This document shows positions 20,533 to 29,470 of a stretch of DNA of 44,047 nt, one piece after another. A model generated the notes under the pieces. The model had not been told where the DNA came from. It saw only the letters and a program-made list of their open reading frames with translations, and made no database searches. A program made the position numbers and the translations under genes. Source of the stretch: a virus; IMG/VR virus record IMGVR_UViG_3300010354_000169, positions 1 through 44,047 of that record, one strand, 5' to 3'. Each line of letters opens with the position of its first letter. Within the stretch, counting starts at the first letter, position 1.

Positions 20533-20572
20533 GGAGCCCCTAGTGGGCCTGTACGGGCTTCCTAGGGGCTCC
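20533..20572 (-). repeat. Long perfect hairpin between terS and the next gene
   Basis: GGAGCCCCTAG/CTAGGGGCTCC, an 11-bp perfect stem with an 18-base loop that can itself pair (GCC/GGC). It lies in a 200-base gap with no coding frame. The same gap has ACAATCA-TCCC-TGATTGT (20595-20612) right after terS, and CCTGCCA/TGGCAGG arms around 20452-20505. No T tract, so RNA processing or an att/pac-like role is as likely as termination. Confidence 0.7.
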
Positions 20573-20616
20573 TTCGACTGTCTACGAATTGTCCACAATC
20601 AGGGATGATTGTAAAC

Positions 20617-20856
20617 CTAGTGTAGACGATCCTCTTCTTCCACCTCCTCGGGGGAGGGGAAGGGGAGGTTCTTGGCAATGTCGTGCATGGGGTGGTCTGC
20701 ACTGGTGGGGATATTGTCCACCCCGTTGTCCTTCAGGAACTGCCTTGCCACTGCCAGATCGGCAGCGGTGGCTTCACCGGAGGCGATCTTCTTGGCGAGG
20801 GCCTGGGCCAACTTGCCATGAAGCTCGTCGAGGTCTTCCCGAGATGCTTTCTTCAT
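20617..20856 (-). CDS. terS: Small terminase subunit (T7 gp18-type)
   Basis: 79 residues (T7 gp18: 89). MKKASREDLDELHGKLAQALAKKI followed by ASGEATAADLAVARQFLKDNGVD is the usual T7-like small-terminase pattern (a helical pair, then 'ATAADLxVARxFLKDN'). The C-terminal tail is acidic and Pro-rich (PSPEEVEEEDRLH). ATG 20856 overlaps the holin-like stop as ATGA, with AAAGGA upstream. It directs the motor to phage DNA. Order holin-like, terS, terL matches T7 genes 17.5, 18, 19. Confidence 0.87.
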   Translation of the reverse strand: MKKASREDLDELHGKLAQALAKKIASGEATAADLAVARQFLKDNGVDNIPTSADHPMHDIAKNLPFPSPEEVEEEDRLH

Positions 20857-21101
20857 AGGGGTCCTTTGAACCAGCGGTAGAGGGGGTCTGCCAAGCCGGC
20901 GACGAGGGTCACGAGGCTTCCGACTGCGGCCCCGATGAACGCTGTCGTGCGCTTTCGGATGAGCTTGTCGGCTTCGATGCTGTCTAGGCGCTTGGAGAGG
21001 TGCTTTACCTCTCCTCGAAGCTGTTCCTGGCCCTGAAGGGCGAGGTCCATCTTGCCCTCAAGTCGGCCTAGAGATCTGTTGAGGTCGGCGTGGTCTTCCA
21101 C
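20853..21101 (-). CDS. Holin-like protein with coiled coil and one membrane span (82 aa)
   Basis: Residues 1-50 form an amphipathic coiled coil (RLEGKMDLALQGQEQLRGEVKHLSKRLDSIEADKLI). Residues about 52-70 (TAFIGAAVGSLVTLVAGLA) are a membrane span, followed by a short basic end. This topology fits hemolysin XhlA-like or T7 gp17.5-position holins. It overlaps the tail fibre stop by one base and terS by four. The best alternative is an anchor or antiholin working with the second holin-like gene at 38277-38471. Confidence 0.7.
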   Translation of the reverse strand: MEDHADLNRSLGRLEGKMDLALQGQEQLRGEVKHLSKRLDSIEADKLIRKRTTAFIGAAVGSLVTLVAGLADPLYRWFKGPL

Positions 21102-23173
21102 TACGCGGCCACCGTACCGTCAACGACGTACCTCCAAGCGGACCCATCGGAGTACACCAATTTATAGGTCCCGTTCGTGGTGTAGTAGAGAGCGCCTTCG
21201 CCACACGCCGAGGGCGATGGAAGGTTGGCCAGGGTGGACTGGGGTATCCTAGGAGCCCCGTTCTGGATCTCCAGGCCTGTCGCCATCGTCTGGGCACTGT
21301 TGCCAGTGCTGCCTACCGTAGGCGTCCGGAAGATGAGCTTGGAGGATGCGCTGTTGCCCGTACCGGTTCCCGACTGGATCGTCAGGTTGGCGCCACTGAT
21401 GTTGGTGTCGGTGCCGCCACGAGAGCCTTGCACCCGAATCGTCTGGGCTACCGGTGTGGCACTGTCGTACGAGCCAAGTTGGAGCGTTGCCGCAGCTGGC
21501 GATGTCAAAACCGTATTGCCCAACCCGGTCCAGGTAAGAGTTCCGCCCGCAACTGTGATCCCGATATTTGAGCCGAACCTCCACGCTGTAGAAGGCGACC
21601 AATGCAACAACGAAACGCCATTGCGCTGGATATCGATAACTCTTCCGTTAAAGCCGTTAGTTACGTTGATGCCAAGCAAAGTTCCGTTGGTATCCCACCC
21701 CGTCGATGTCGCCCCGGCCATTTCAAGGCTGACGAGCGGTTTGGTCGTCGTTGCCGTGCCGCCGGAGATTGGCGTACCGGTCACCGCGATGGTCGGCGCA
21801 TCGAGCGCACCGTTCTTGGTCGAGATGATCCGACCAGCCGTGGTCATCACATCGCTGTCGTCAAGTGTGACGCCGGAACTCTGTACGAGTTTTCCGGTTG
21901 TACCGTCGTAACGAACAATAGCATTGTCGGTGGCACTCGCGGGTCCGACGACATCTCCTGTCGCGGTGCTGGCGCTCAGGACGCCGCCGCTGAGGGTCAA
22001 TCCGGATCCTATCTGTGTCCAGGTGGGGGCGCCGTTCTGGACACCGGTGAGGAGATAGCTTCCGGCTGCTCCCGGCCCAGCGAGCGAGACCCAGCTAGAG
22101 GTCCCACTGTTGTAGTAGGCCAAGGCGCCTGTGCCGCCCGCGAACGACAACAGGGCCTGGATAGGGACGAGCGTGTTCAGGGCCAACGCTACAGTCGTTG
22201 CCCCTACCGGCTGATAGGAGCTGTCATTGCCAACGGCCGAGGCTGTACTGCTGTCGCTGAACGTCACAGACCATGACGTACCCGTCCACGTCTTCATCTT
22301 GTTGATGACGGTGTTGAAGTACAGCGCTCCAACAAGGAGAGCGTTGCCGTCATTGTCGAGCGTCGGGTCAGCGGCGAACTGCCCGAGGTAGCGGTCGTCG
22401 AAGTTGTCCAGAGCGGTCACGGCAGATGCGGCCGAGGTGGCTGCGCTGGACGCTGAGGCGGCTGCTGCGGTGGCCGAAGATGCGGCGGCGGTGGCGCTCG
22501 CAGAAGCGCTGCTGGCGGAGCTGGCTGCGTTGGTCGCCGAGGTTGAAGCTGCGGATGCTGAGCCCGATGCTGCGGTAGCGGAGCTGGCTGCGTTGGTCGC
22601 CGAGGTTGAAGCTGCCGTGGCTGAGCTTGCCGCTGCGGTAGCGGAGCTGGATGCGTTGGTCGCCGAGGTTGAAGCTGCTGATGCCGAGCCCGCTGCCGCC
22701 GTTGCTGAGGTGGCCGCTGCATCCGCCTCTTCCCCAGCCGTGACAGCATCATTAGCTGCTGAGGTGGCTGAGGCGTCCGCTGCGGTTGCACTGGCTGCGG
22801 CTGCGGCTGCTGCGGCGTTCACAGCCGAGATGTTCGTCTGCGAGGCCGTCTTCGCTTCGTTGGCGATGAACCGGCTCTCCTCTGCGATATATCTGGCCTG
22901 CCGGGTGGCGAGGTTCAGGTTCGAACCGAGGATGATGGCACCATCGGCCCACACGACAAGGGGGTCTGTCTCGGTCTCTCGCTCGATGCGGAGGGTCTCC
23001 CCGGCGGGTCGCGCCGGAGAGATCCTGATCGTGCTGGAGTTGACCCACGTAAATGTCTCCGTGAGTTCTCCGTCGAGATAGACCTTCACATGGGACTGGT
23101 CCTCGTATGGGAACGCGAAGGTCCAGTCCGTCTGTACCCCGTCAGTTTCGTAGGTTACTACCGGGTTGGTCAT
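21101..23173 (-). CDS. Tail fibre protein
   Basis: 690 residues. The N-terminal about 130 residues match the T7 gp17 virion-attachment domain (YETDGVQTDWTFAFPY, KVYLDGELTETF, LRIERETETDPLVVW, ILGSNLNLATRQARYIAEE). Residues about 130-285 are an Ala/Ser/Thr-rich repetitive shaft with recurring ASSATAAS and STSATNAASSA units. The distal part is rich in G, T, S and N (beta-structured), ending with a short domain GALYYTTNGTYKLVYSDGSAW that resembles tip modules of other fibres. It binds the host surface receptor. The shaft repeats also repeat at DNA level, so recombination can change its length. Confidence 0.92.
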   Translation of the reverse strand: MTNPVVTYETDGVQTDWTFAFPYEDQSHVKVYLDGELTETFTWVNSSTIRISPARPAGETLRIERETETDPLVVWADGAIILGSNLNLATRQARYIAEESRFIANEAKTASQTNISAVNAAAAAAAASATAADASATSAANDAVTAGEEADAAATSATAAAGSASAASTSATNASSSATAAASSATAASTSATNAASSATAASGSASAASTSATNAASSASSASASATAAASSATAAAASASSAATSAASAVTALDNFDDRYLGQFAADPTLDNDGNALLVGALYFNTVINKMKTWTGTSWSVTFSDSSTASAVGNDSSYQPVGATTVALALNTLVPIQALLSFAGGTGALAYYNSGTSSWVSLAGPGAAGSYLLTGVQNGAPTWTQIGSGLTLSGGVLSASTATGDVVGPASATDNAIVRYDGTTGKLVQSSGVTLDDSDVMTTAGRIISTKNGALDAPTIAVTGTPISGGTATTTKPLVSLEMAGATSTGWDTNGTLLGINVTNGFNGRVIDIQRNGVSLLHWSPSTAWRFGSNIGITVAGGTLTWTGLGNTVLTSPAAATLQLGSYDSATPVAQTIRVQGSRGGTDTNISGANLTIQSGTGTGNSASSKLIFRTPTVGSTGNSAQTMATGLEIQNGAPRIPQSTLANLPSPSACGEGALYYTTNGTYKLVYSDGSAWRYVVDGTVAA

Positions 23174-23181
23174 TTCGTCCT

Positions 23182-26100
23182 TTAGAAGTTGTTTGGCTTA
23201 CGAGGAGCCCTTTCCGGCATGTCCTCGATGAGTTTCGAGATGCCGAGAGCGAAGGGGATCATGTTGCTGTACGGGAGCAGGCTGAAGATCTGCCGAGCCT
23301 CGGCCTGACTGTACGGGCGATCGCTATAGAAGCTGTCCACGGCGCCGCCGATGCCCTTTGCGGCGCTGTCGATGAAGGAGCCGAAGGGGTTGCCGAACAG
23401 GATGTCGCTTGACTGCCCGGTAGAGCGAGCATTGAACATCCCAGGCTGCCCGGAGAACACCATTCCAGTGTCCATGAGCATGGGGATAATCGAGGAGTAG
23501 CCAGCGCGGCTGAAGCCGGCCTTGCCCAGCTCCCACGGGGAGAGCTGCTTCTCCTTCCACGTTTCCCCATCCGAGCGTGTGGAGGCGAGCAGAGAGACCT
23601 GCATACCGCGCACCATAGCGGCCCACGAGGTTGACCAGAGGATGGTCATGAGGGCGTTCATGTCTCGCATGTGGAGATTGTAGAGGGCTTGGTTCGGCCA
23701 AGCGGTGAACGTGAAGTTCCTGAACTGGAAGAACACCTGAGCGATCGGGTGGGACATCCACATTGCTGTGTTGCCCACGTCGCCGCTCTGCACGAGCTTC
23801 CTGGTCATCCGGAACATGGAGTTCTCCAACGCGGCACGAGCTTCGAGGTCGTTCCAGTTCTGGAGGTTGAGGCGGTTGAGCCTTTTCCCGAACAGTACAC
23901 CATCGGTGGTGCTCGCGTGTTGCTGGAGTTCCCCGAAGATGCGCTGGAGCATGGGCTCGTCTAAGCCGAGCTGCGCCATCCGCTTGAGATCGGACTTGGA
24001 CGGAGTAGGCTTGACAGCCATGTTTGCGATCTTCTGGGCCACCGCTGCGGCTACCATGCGTTCCTGTTGCTGCTGTACGACAGACATGCCGGACAGCTCG
24101 TAGGTGCCTCGCTCTAGTGTGCGTAGGTTCCTATCGACTACCTCGCCACGGTCTCCTCGGCGTACCTCGAAGGGCACGTCGCCAACTTCATCGAGGTTGT
24201 GCATGGCCCAGCCGTGGAGACGCTCCACACCGATGCCCATGCCCTCGATCTCGTCGAACAGCTCGTTGCGGAGACGGCTCTCACCAGCGGCGTTGATGAT
24301 CCGCTTCATAGCCGGGACGTGCGAGAATGTCGCTTTCACGCCGAGTGATCCGACGATGGTCCCCGTCTCACCGAGCTGTGCGAAGCCAACCTGACCGAGC
24401 AGGCGGGTGGTCATGTATTTCCGGATCCACGACAGGTACCGAGCATAGTCCTGCATCTGCTCAGGGTCGGGGACGCCTTTGATGCGATCGTAGGCGAACC
24501 GGAGGCGCCTCTCGTCGAGGTCGAGGTTGCGCGGTTGGATGCCGTGATCCGCGCCGTAAGCCCGGATTATTTTGAGCATCTCCTCGAACTCAGCATCTTC
24601 CGTGATACCGTCCAGGAGGTCATCACCGAAACGCGGTGCCTTCACACGAACGCGGGCCAGGGCCAGACGGCCAGAGGCTCTGCGGATGTAGTGGGGCAAG
24701 ACGTAGTCGATGTTGTTGTCCAGGAGGTGCCGGAAGGCTAGGCTGCCTGTCCTCGTGCTGTCCTCGCGGAACGGAAGGCCGTCCAACTCGAAACTTTCGT
24801 CGAGAAATACACGACGCTTCAGGTTAGACATCGTTCCACCATCAGGCTTGCTGACGGTTAGCCGAGCCATCACGTCGTCGATCTCGACATCGGAGAGATG
24901 GGTGTCCTCCTTGAGGAGCTGCCGGAGCTTGTTGTAGTTGCCCTCGCCGATCGCCACAGACCATTCGTCGCCCACACCGGCGGCTCGCCGATGAAGTCCC
25001 ATGACGTACCCGCGAGCGAGCTGGTCGAGAACCTTGGGGTCGATGTTGGGCTGGGCCGAGGCGATTGCCCCGCGCACCATGGCGATGACACCGTCCTGGC
25101 CATACAGATCCACGGCGGCTCGCACCTTGTTTGGCTCGAACTTCCGCCAGAGGTACCGCTCGTTGGTCTCCAGATCTTCCGCGCCTTTGACCGGCCGGCC
25201 TGTCAGGCCCTCCCTTCGCAGGGGGTTCTTCAGGTCTTCCGCGATCTCAGCCTGGATCTTCCTGACAGCGTTGCCCAGCCGCTCGACGGCCGGATGGTAG
25301 GTAGCCATCGGGTTCCGATCTGCGATGTACTCGCCAACAAGATTGGCGAACTCGTCAGAGCGCCGGACGCGCTCAACAGGTCCGAGCTTCAGATCCTCAG
25401 CCCACTCGTCGAAAGCCCCGATCCGAGCTTGATTGTAGGCCGTCATGTACTGGTTCATGATGCGGATTTGGTCGAGGTCGGCACTAAAGGGGTTGAGCGA
25501 GTGGTCCGCTTTGCCGACGGTGTCGTTGAGCAAAGACGTCCCTACCAAGCGGGTGAGCGGGTTCTCCGCCTGTCCCACTTTGCCGGCCCTGTCGAAGCGC
25601 CAGAAGCCGGCCGATCTTGGGACATCCTCGTCCTGCACAGCCCTCCACGACGGGTTCTCCAGGAAGGAGTTGATAGCTGGAGCTTGCTGGGCACCGGCGG
25701 AACTCATAGAGGCTCGTTCGGCGTCCCCGAACGGGTACCCCTGAGCTGCCATCCCTTCGTCCCACGTCTGGCGACGGCCGATGTCCCCTAGGCGCATACG
25801 CCGGAAGACGTTGTCGAAGGCCACTTCCTCGGTGTTCCACCGGGATAGTCCGAGAGCCTGGGCGAAGCGTCTGAAGGTCAGGATCGTGCGGTCGTAGAGG
25901 CGCTGGGCGAAGCCACCAATTCTAGTCCCTCGGGCGTACTCGCCCATGACGTAGGCGACAGCCTCCTCGTCGAGAAGGTCCCGTATCTGGGCGTCATTCA
26001 TTCCCTGCCGAGAGTAGAACTCAATATAGTCGTCTAGCCGGTACCGATCGTGGGCGTTTACGCTCCTCGCGTAGGTGACGAGCTGCTTCCACTCTTCATC

Positions 26101-28959
26101 GGTGAAGTTGCCGACAACCCGGAGAGCGTGAACCACTTCATGCCAAGCTGTTCCCCTCGGATTGTCGGCGTCAAGGGCCACTTTCACGAGGCGGGTGATG
26201 GGGTCGAACATCCCATCAGCCTCTACGCCTTTCAATAGGAAGGCCTTCTCGGACACCTGATACTTGACGCCGTGGGGGAGAAGCCTCTGGAGGATCTTCT
26301 CCACGTCCGCCCGAGCGTCCGGCTTCAGGTTGCCCTTGTAGGGAACCTCAGTGCGGAGCTGGAACATGACCCTCTGGTTCTCGGGGTCGAGAGCCTCCTT
26401 GGGAAGCTCCTTGATGACCTTGTCATACCCAGCGAGCATCTTGTTCAGACGATCGATGGCGGCTGGCTTTGCTCCGGCAGCCTTGTTCTGCTCGATCTGG
26501 ATGCGAAGCATCTCCCGATCGGCCAGGATGCGCCTCGGGGAGTACCATCCAGTATCGTTGGTGCCGGGGATCTGGCGGTAGAACTCTGCTACCCAGGGGA
26601 GACGCGGAGCCCAGTGCTCGTAGCCATCCTGGAGGAGCTTGCCGTCAGGCATGATCGGCCCACCCAGCTCGGCCTCGGAGGCCTTCAGCATCGCGTAGGT
26701 CGCGGATGTCTTCCGGTACTCCGGATCCGTCTCCATCATGGATACGAACCAGCGGTCATCCTTCGAGTAGGGGGACGGTTGTAGCTCGGTGTATCCAGCC
26801 TTCTTTCCGTCAGGCGTGAACACCTCCATGTAGATGTCGTTCTCAGATCGGCTCACCACCTTGACCTTGAAGCCCCGAACTTCGTACGTCTCGGGGAGGC
26901 CATCAGCGCCCTTAGCGACAATCTTCGGAGGCGCTCCTGGGAGCATCCCAGGGGAGGCAAGCTGAGCCCGCGCGGCGGCTATGCCGGGCTTGTAGACACC
27001 CACGGCACCGGGGATCTTTGCTCGGGCCTCACTGAGGCTGTCGAGGTCTCTAGCGACAACCCTCCCGCCGGTCACGTCAACGACACGGTACGGGCCAAGG
27101 CCGTTCTCTTCGGTGGCCATGATGCGGTAGATCCGCCCATCGGCACCTTCCCACTCACTCACATGGTAGCGGTTAGCCAGCATGTTCTGCGGGGTGGGGA
27201 GAGCCTGGGCTCGGCCAGGAGCCTTCGGCGGCTCCGCGTCTAGGGCGTCCGCAATCTGTTGTTTGAGGTCGTCAGGGATGGGATCATCCTCCGACTTCTT
27301 GGCTCGTGCCTCGATCTGTTGAGCGATCGAAGCCCTTTGCTCCGGGGCGGCCGGCCGGAAACCATCGTCCGCCTGCCTCGCGGCTGCGGCGATGCCATCC
27401 TGTACGGCCTGCTCCGGGGTGGCCCCACGGGAGATCGAGGAAGCGGCCTCATCCCACCCAGTCTGCAACCGGGCGGCAACAACTTCCCAGGTGATGGGAG
27501 TGCCATCTCCAGCGCCGGCAGCGGCGGCCCTATCGACTAGCTGCCTCTTGGCCAGCTCGACGATGGCGGCCGGATACTCGTCGGGGTTGGTGTCGGTGGC
27601 CTTCGGGAGCTTCTTGAAGCCGTTCTCTCGGGCCTCCTTGATGAGCGCGTTAGTGCCGAACCGCCTCTGGTACTCTTCGAGGCGAGCCCGGAGAGCGTCC
27701 GGACCCTCTCGCTGGAGTATCGGGACGATCTTGATGGCGTCCGTTTCGGCGGGCTTAACGGGCTCTGTAGGGGGAGCGGTGTCCGGCGGTGGCCTAACGG
27801 GCTCGACCTCCAGGGACTGGGGAGGCGTTTCCCTGGCCTTCTTGATCAGCGGGGCAGCCTCTTCAGCGGCTTTCCTGGCGGCCTCGAAGCCGGCGGTGCT
27901 GTCAGAGTTGGAGCCGGTCATCCACTGAGAATGGAGGTCTCGGAGCTTCTGAGCCTCCTCATCCGGCAGCCGCTGCGCGAGAAGCTCCATATCTTCTCTC
28001 GATCCGAACTTGTAGTCGCGATCGAATGCAGGAGCTTGCGTGGGAGCAGCCTCCGGGGCCTGAGAGGCCTGAGGGGCCTCCGGACGGGGCGTCTTTGGGG
28101 CGTTCGGGTTGAGCCGCTCTACGAGGTCGTCGATCGTGGGCTTGGCACGGCCGGTGATGTTCGCGGCGCCCTTCCGGACGCTGTCAGCGAGCTTGCTGCC
28201 TGCCACCCACATGGCTGTCGCTTCCTGCCTCGTGGCAGGGTTCGAGACAACGTCGCCGAAGACGCCGCCGAGCATGAGCCCGAAGGCAGTGGTGAGGGCA
28301 ATGTCGGAATAGTCCACTGGGACACCTGTGCCAGCCTTGGACAGCTCGAAGGCGGCACCGCCAGCGGCACCTCCCACAGCATTCAGAGCGAACCGCCCCT
28401 TGAACCCGAGGTCTGCCGCTCGGCCCGACAGGACCGCAGCCTTGTACGTGCTGATGCCGGTGGTGAGAGAGATCGGGTCGAACATCTCGCCGAACATGCC
28501 GGCGATCGTTCCGGTCCAGGTCTTCCCGAGACGCTCCCGAGCCTCAAACTGCTTCCAGGCCTGGGCCATGAGGAAGTCGAAGTGGTCCTGCGAGTGAGCG
28601 AAGCGGAGGGTCCGGAGGTAGTCTTCGGGGAGTGCTTTCGCGGCTTCCTCGACATTCCTCCGGTGATGCTCGTAGGAGTAGTTGGGGTCTGGCTGGAGAT
28701 ACCCAGGGCCTCCGAACAGAGGCATACGGGCAGAGAGCTGGCCGGTGGGAGTTCCGGTCACAACGTCCTGGGTGATCTGCCCGGCACTGAAGTCGGCCTC
28801 GTCCTGCCGCGCTCTAGCGTAGTCCTGAATGGTCCTCTGCTGAGCTGCGGCGGTATCCTCGGAAGGAAGGACTACGTCCCTCCACCGAGCTTCGTCGTAG
28901 ACGTTGTTACCCGCCAAGGCCTCAGCAACGGAGGTGGGCGGCTTAGGATGTGTGGTCAT
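23182..28959 (-). CDS. Giant internal virion/ejection protein (T7 gp16 position) with zinc-protease motif
   Basis: 1,925 residues against 1,318 in T7 gp16. By position (after the hydrolase genes, before the fibre) it is the inner-core protein ejected into the cell with the DNA. N-terminal part: charged plus an Ala/Gly-rich hydrophobic region (about 190-240). A Pro-rich linker covers about 285-405. A GNAT-like stretch (ETDPEYRKTSATYAMLKASE) is near 742-763. A zincin motif HEVVH at 940-944 is followed by EEAVAYVMGEYAR near 998, giving the third ligand, as in the metallopeptidase domains of large polyvalent phage proteins. The C-terminal about 800 residues resemble gp16-type core proteins. No gp16-type transglycosylase is seen at the N-terminus; wall hydrolysis seems to be done by the two preceding genes. 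Confidence 0.88.
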   Translation of the reverse strand: MTTHPKPPTSVAEALAGNNVYDEARWRDVVLPSEDTAAAQQRTIQDYARARQDEADFSAGQITQDVVTGTPTGQLSARMPLFGGPGYLQPDPNYSYEHHRRNVEEAAKALPEDYLRTLRFAHSQDHFDFLMAQAWKQFEARERLGKTWTGTIAGMFGEMFDPISLTTGISTYKAAVLSGRAADLGFKGRFALNAVGGAAGGAAFELSKAGTGVPVDYSDIALTTAFGLMLGGVFGDVVSNPATRQEATAMWVAGSKLADSVRKGAANITGRAKPTIDDLVERLNPNAPKTPRPEAPQASQAPEAAPTQAPAFDRDYKFGSREDMELLAQRLPDEEAQKLRDLHSQWMTGSNSDSTAGFEAARKAAEEAAPLIKKARETPPQSLEVEPVRPPPDTAPPTEPVKPAETDAIKIVPILQREGPDALRARLEEYQRRFGTNALIKEARENGFKKLPKATDTNPDEYPAAIVELAKRQLVDRAAAAGAGDGTPITWEVVAARLQTGWDEAASSISRGATPEQAVQDGIAAAARQADDGFRPAAPEQRASIAQQIEARAKKSEDDPIPDDLKQQIADALDAEPPKAPGRAQALPTPQNMLANRYHVSEWEGADGRIYRIMATEENGLGPYRVVDVTGGRVVARDLDSLSEARAKIPGAVGVYKPGIAAARAQLASPGMLPGAPPKIVAKGADGLPETYEVRGFKVKVVSRSENDIYMEVFTPDGKKAGYTELQPSPYSKDDRWFVSMMETDPEYRKTSATYAMLKASEAELGGPIMPDGKLLQDGYEHWAPRLPWVAEFYRQIPGTNDTGWYSPRRILADREMLRIQIEQNKAAGAKPAAIDRLNKMLAGYDKVIKELPKEALDPENQRVMFQLRTEVPYKGNLKPDARADVEKILQRLLPHGVKYQVSEKAFLLKGVEADGMFDPITRLVKVALDADNPRGTAWHEVVHALRVVGNFTDEEWKQLVTYARSVNAHDRYRLDDYIEFYSRQGMNDAQIRDLLDEEAVAYVMGEYARGTRIGGFAQRLYDRTILTFRRFAQALGLSRWNTEEVAFDNVFRRMRLGDIGRRQTWDEGMAAQGYPFGDAERASMSSAGAQQAPAINSFLENPSWRAVQDEDVPRSAGFWRFDRAGKVGQAENPLTRLVGTSLLNDTVGKADHSLNPFSADLDQIRIMNQYMTAYNQARIGAFDEWAEDLKLGPVERVRRSDEFANLVGEYIADRNPMATYHPAVERLGNAVRKIQAEIAEDLKNPLRREGLTGRPVKGAEDLETNERYLWRKFEPNKVRAAVDLYGQDGVIAMVRGAIASAQPNIDPKVLDQLARGYVMGLHRRAAGVGDEWSVAIGEGNYNKLRQLLKEDTHLSDVEIDDVMARLTVSKPDGGTMSNLKRRVFLDESFELDGLPFREDSTRTGSLAFRHLLDNNIDYVLPHYIRRASGRLALARVRVKAPRFGDDLLDGITEDAEFEEMLKIIRAYGADHGIQPRNLDLDERRLRFAYDRIKGVPDPEQMQDYARYLSWIRKYMTTRLLGQVGFAQLGETGTIVGSLGVKATFSHVPAMKRIINAAGESRLRNELFDEIEGMGIGVERLHGWAMHNLDEVGDVPFEVRRGDRGEVVDRNLRTLERGTYELSGMSVVQQQQERMVAAAVAQKIANMAVKPTPSKSDLKRMAQLGLDEPMLQRIFGELQQHASTTDGVLFGKRLNRLNLQNWNDLEARAALENSMFRMTRKLVQSGDVGNTAMWMSHPIAQVFFQFRNFTFTAWPNQALYNLHMRDMNALMTILWSTSWAAMVRGMQVSLLASTRSDGETWKEKQLSPWELGKAGFSRAGYSSIIPMLMDTGMVFSGQPGMFNARSTGQSSDILFGNPFGSFIDSAAKGIGGAVDSFYSDRPYSQAEARQIFSLLPYSNMIPFALGISKLIEDMPERAPRKPNNF

Positions 28960-28978
28960 GGCGGGTTCTCACTGTTGG

Positions 28979-29470
28979 TCAGGCCTCGTTCGAGGAGAGG
29001 CGGCCACTTGAAGTGATGATGGGGAGAGGCTCATCGGGAACGATACAGTCCCGAGGCCAGCGGTAGCCGAGCACACGCGAGGTGGCGAACGGCTTGATGT
29101 TGACGGCGTTCTCTTGGTTGCCGCCGAGAACCATGAGGTTCCCATTCTTGTCCTTGCCGACGACAAAGCCGACGTGTCCGAAGCCTTTGCCTCGGGAGAA
29201 GACGACGATGGAGCCGACGACGGGATTGCTGAGGCTCTGGCCCCATTCGAGGTAGCCTCTGGCCCATCCTGTCTGAGCTGACACGAAGCCAGCCTCTTCG
29301 AGGGCAGCCGAAACGAACGCGGCGCACCATGGCGTCTCGTCGTCCTTCACGTTGCCCTTCACCTTGCCCTTGGCCCAGAGATCGACAACCTTGGGGTTGT
29401 GCTTCTTGCCTACGATCTCCGTGGTGCCGATGTACTCACGGGCCTTCACGAGCCATGCGGGTTCGCTCAT
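28979..29470 (-). CDS. CHAP-type peptidoglycan hydrolase (TIGR02594-like), likely endolysin
   Basis: 163 residues: WLVKAREYIGTTEIVGKKHNPKVVDLW, then the catalytic Cys in DETPWCAAFVSAAL (C49), GSIVVF, and the catalytic His in GFGHVGFVVGKD (H99), followed by LGGNQENAVNI. This is the NlpC/P60-like CHAP fold (cysteine amidase/peptidase). No signal peptide, so export would need a holin. It overlaps the preceding SleB-type gene by 4 bases (ATGA). With no gene 3.5 lysozyme in the replication block, this is the best candidate for the lysis enzyme; a virion-bound entry role is the alternative. Confidence 0.86.
   Translation of the reverse strand: MSEPAWLVKAREYIGTTEIVGKKHNPKVVDLWAKGKVKGNVKDDETPWCAAFVSAALEEAGFVSAQTGWARGYLEWGQSLSNPVVGSIVVFSRGKGFGHVGFVVGKDKNGNLMVLGGNQENAVNIKPFATSRVLGYRWPRDCIVPDEPLPIITSSGRLSSNEA

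Noticed and set aside
22404-23081. 225-codon Ala/Glu/Val frame on the plus strand
   Set aside because: Arises from reading the repetitive fibre shaft backwards; low complexity only.
27931-29016. 361-codon open frame on the plus strand
   Set aside because: It lies fully antisense to the gp16-like gene and has the composition expected from the opposite strand of GC-rich coding DNA; no motifs or ribosome site.
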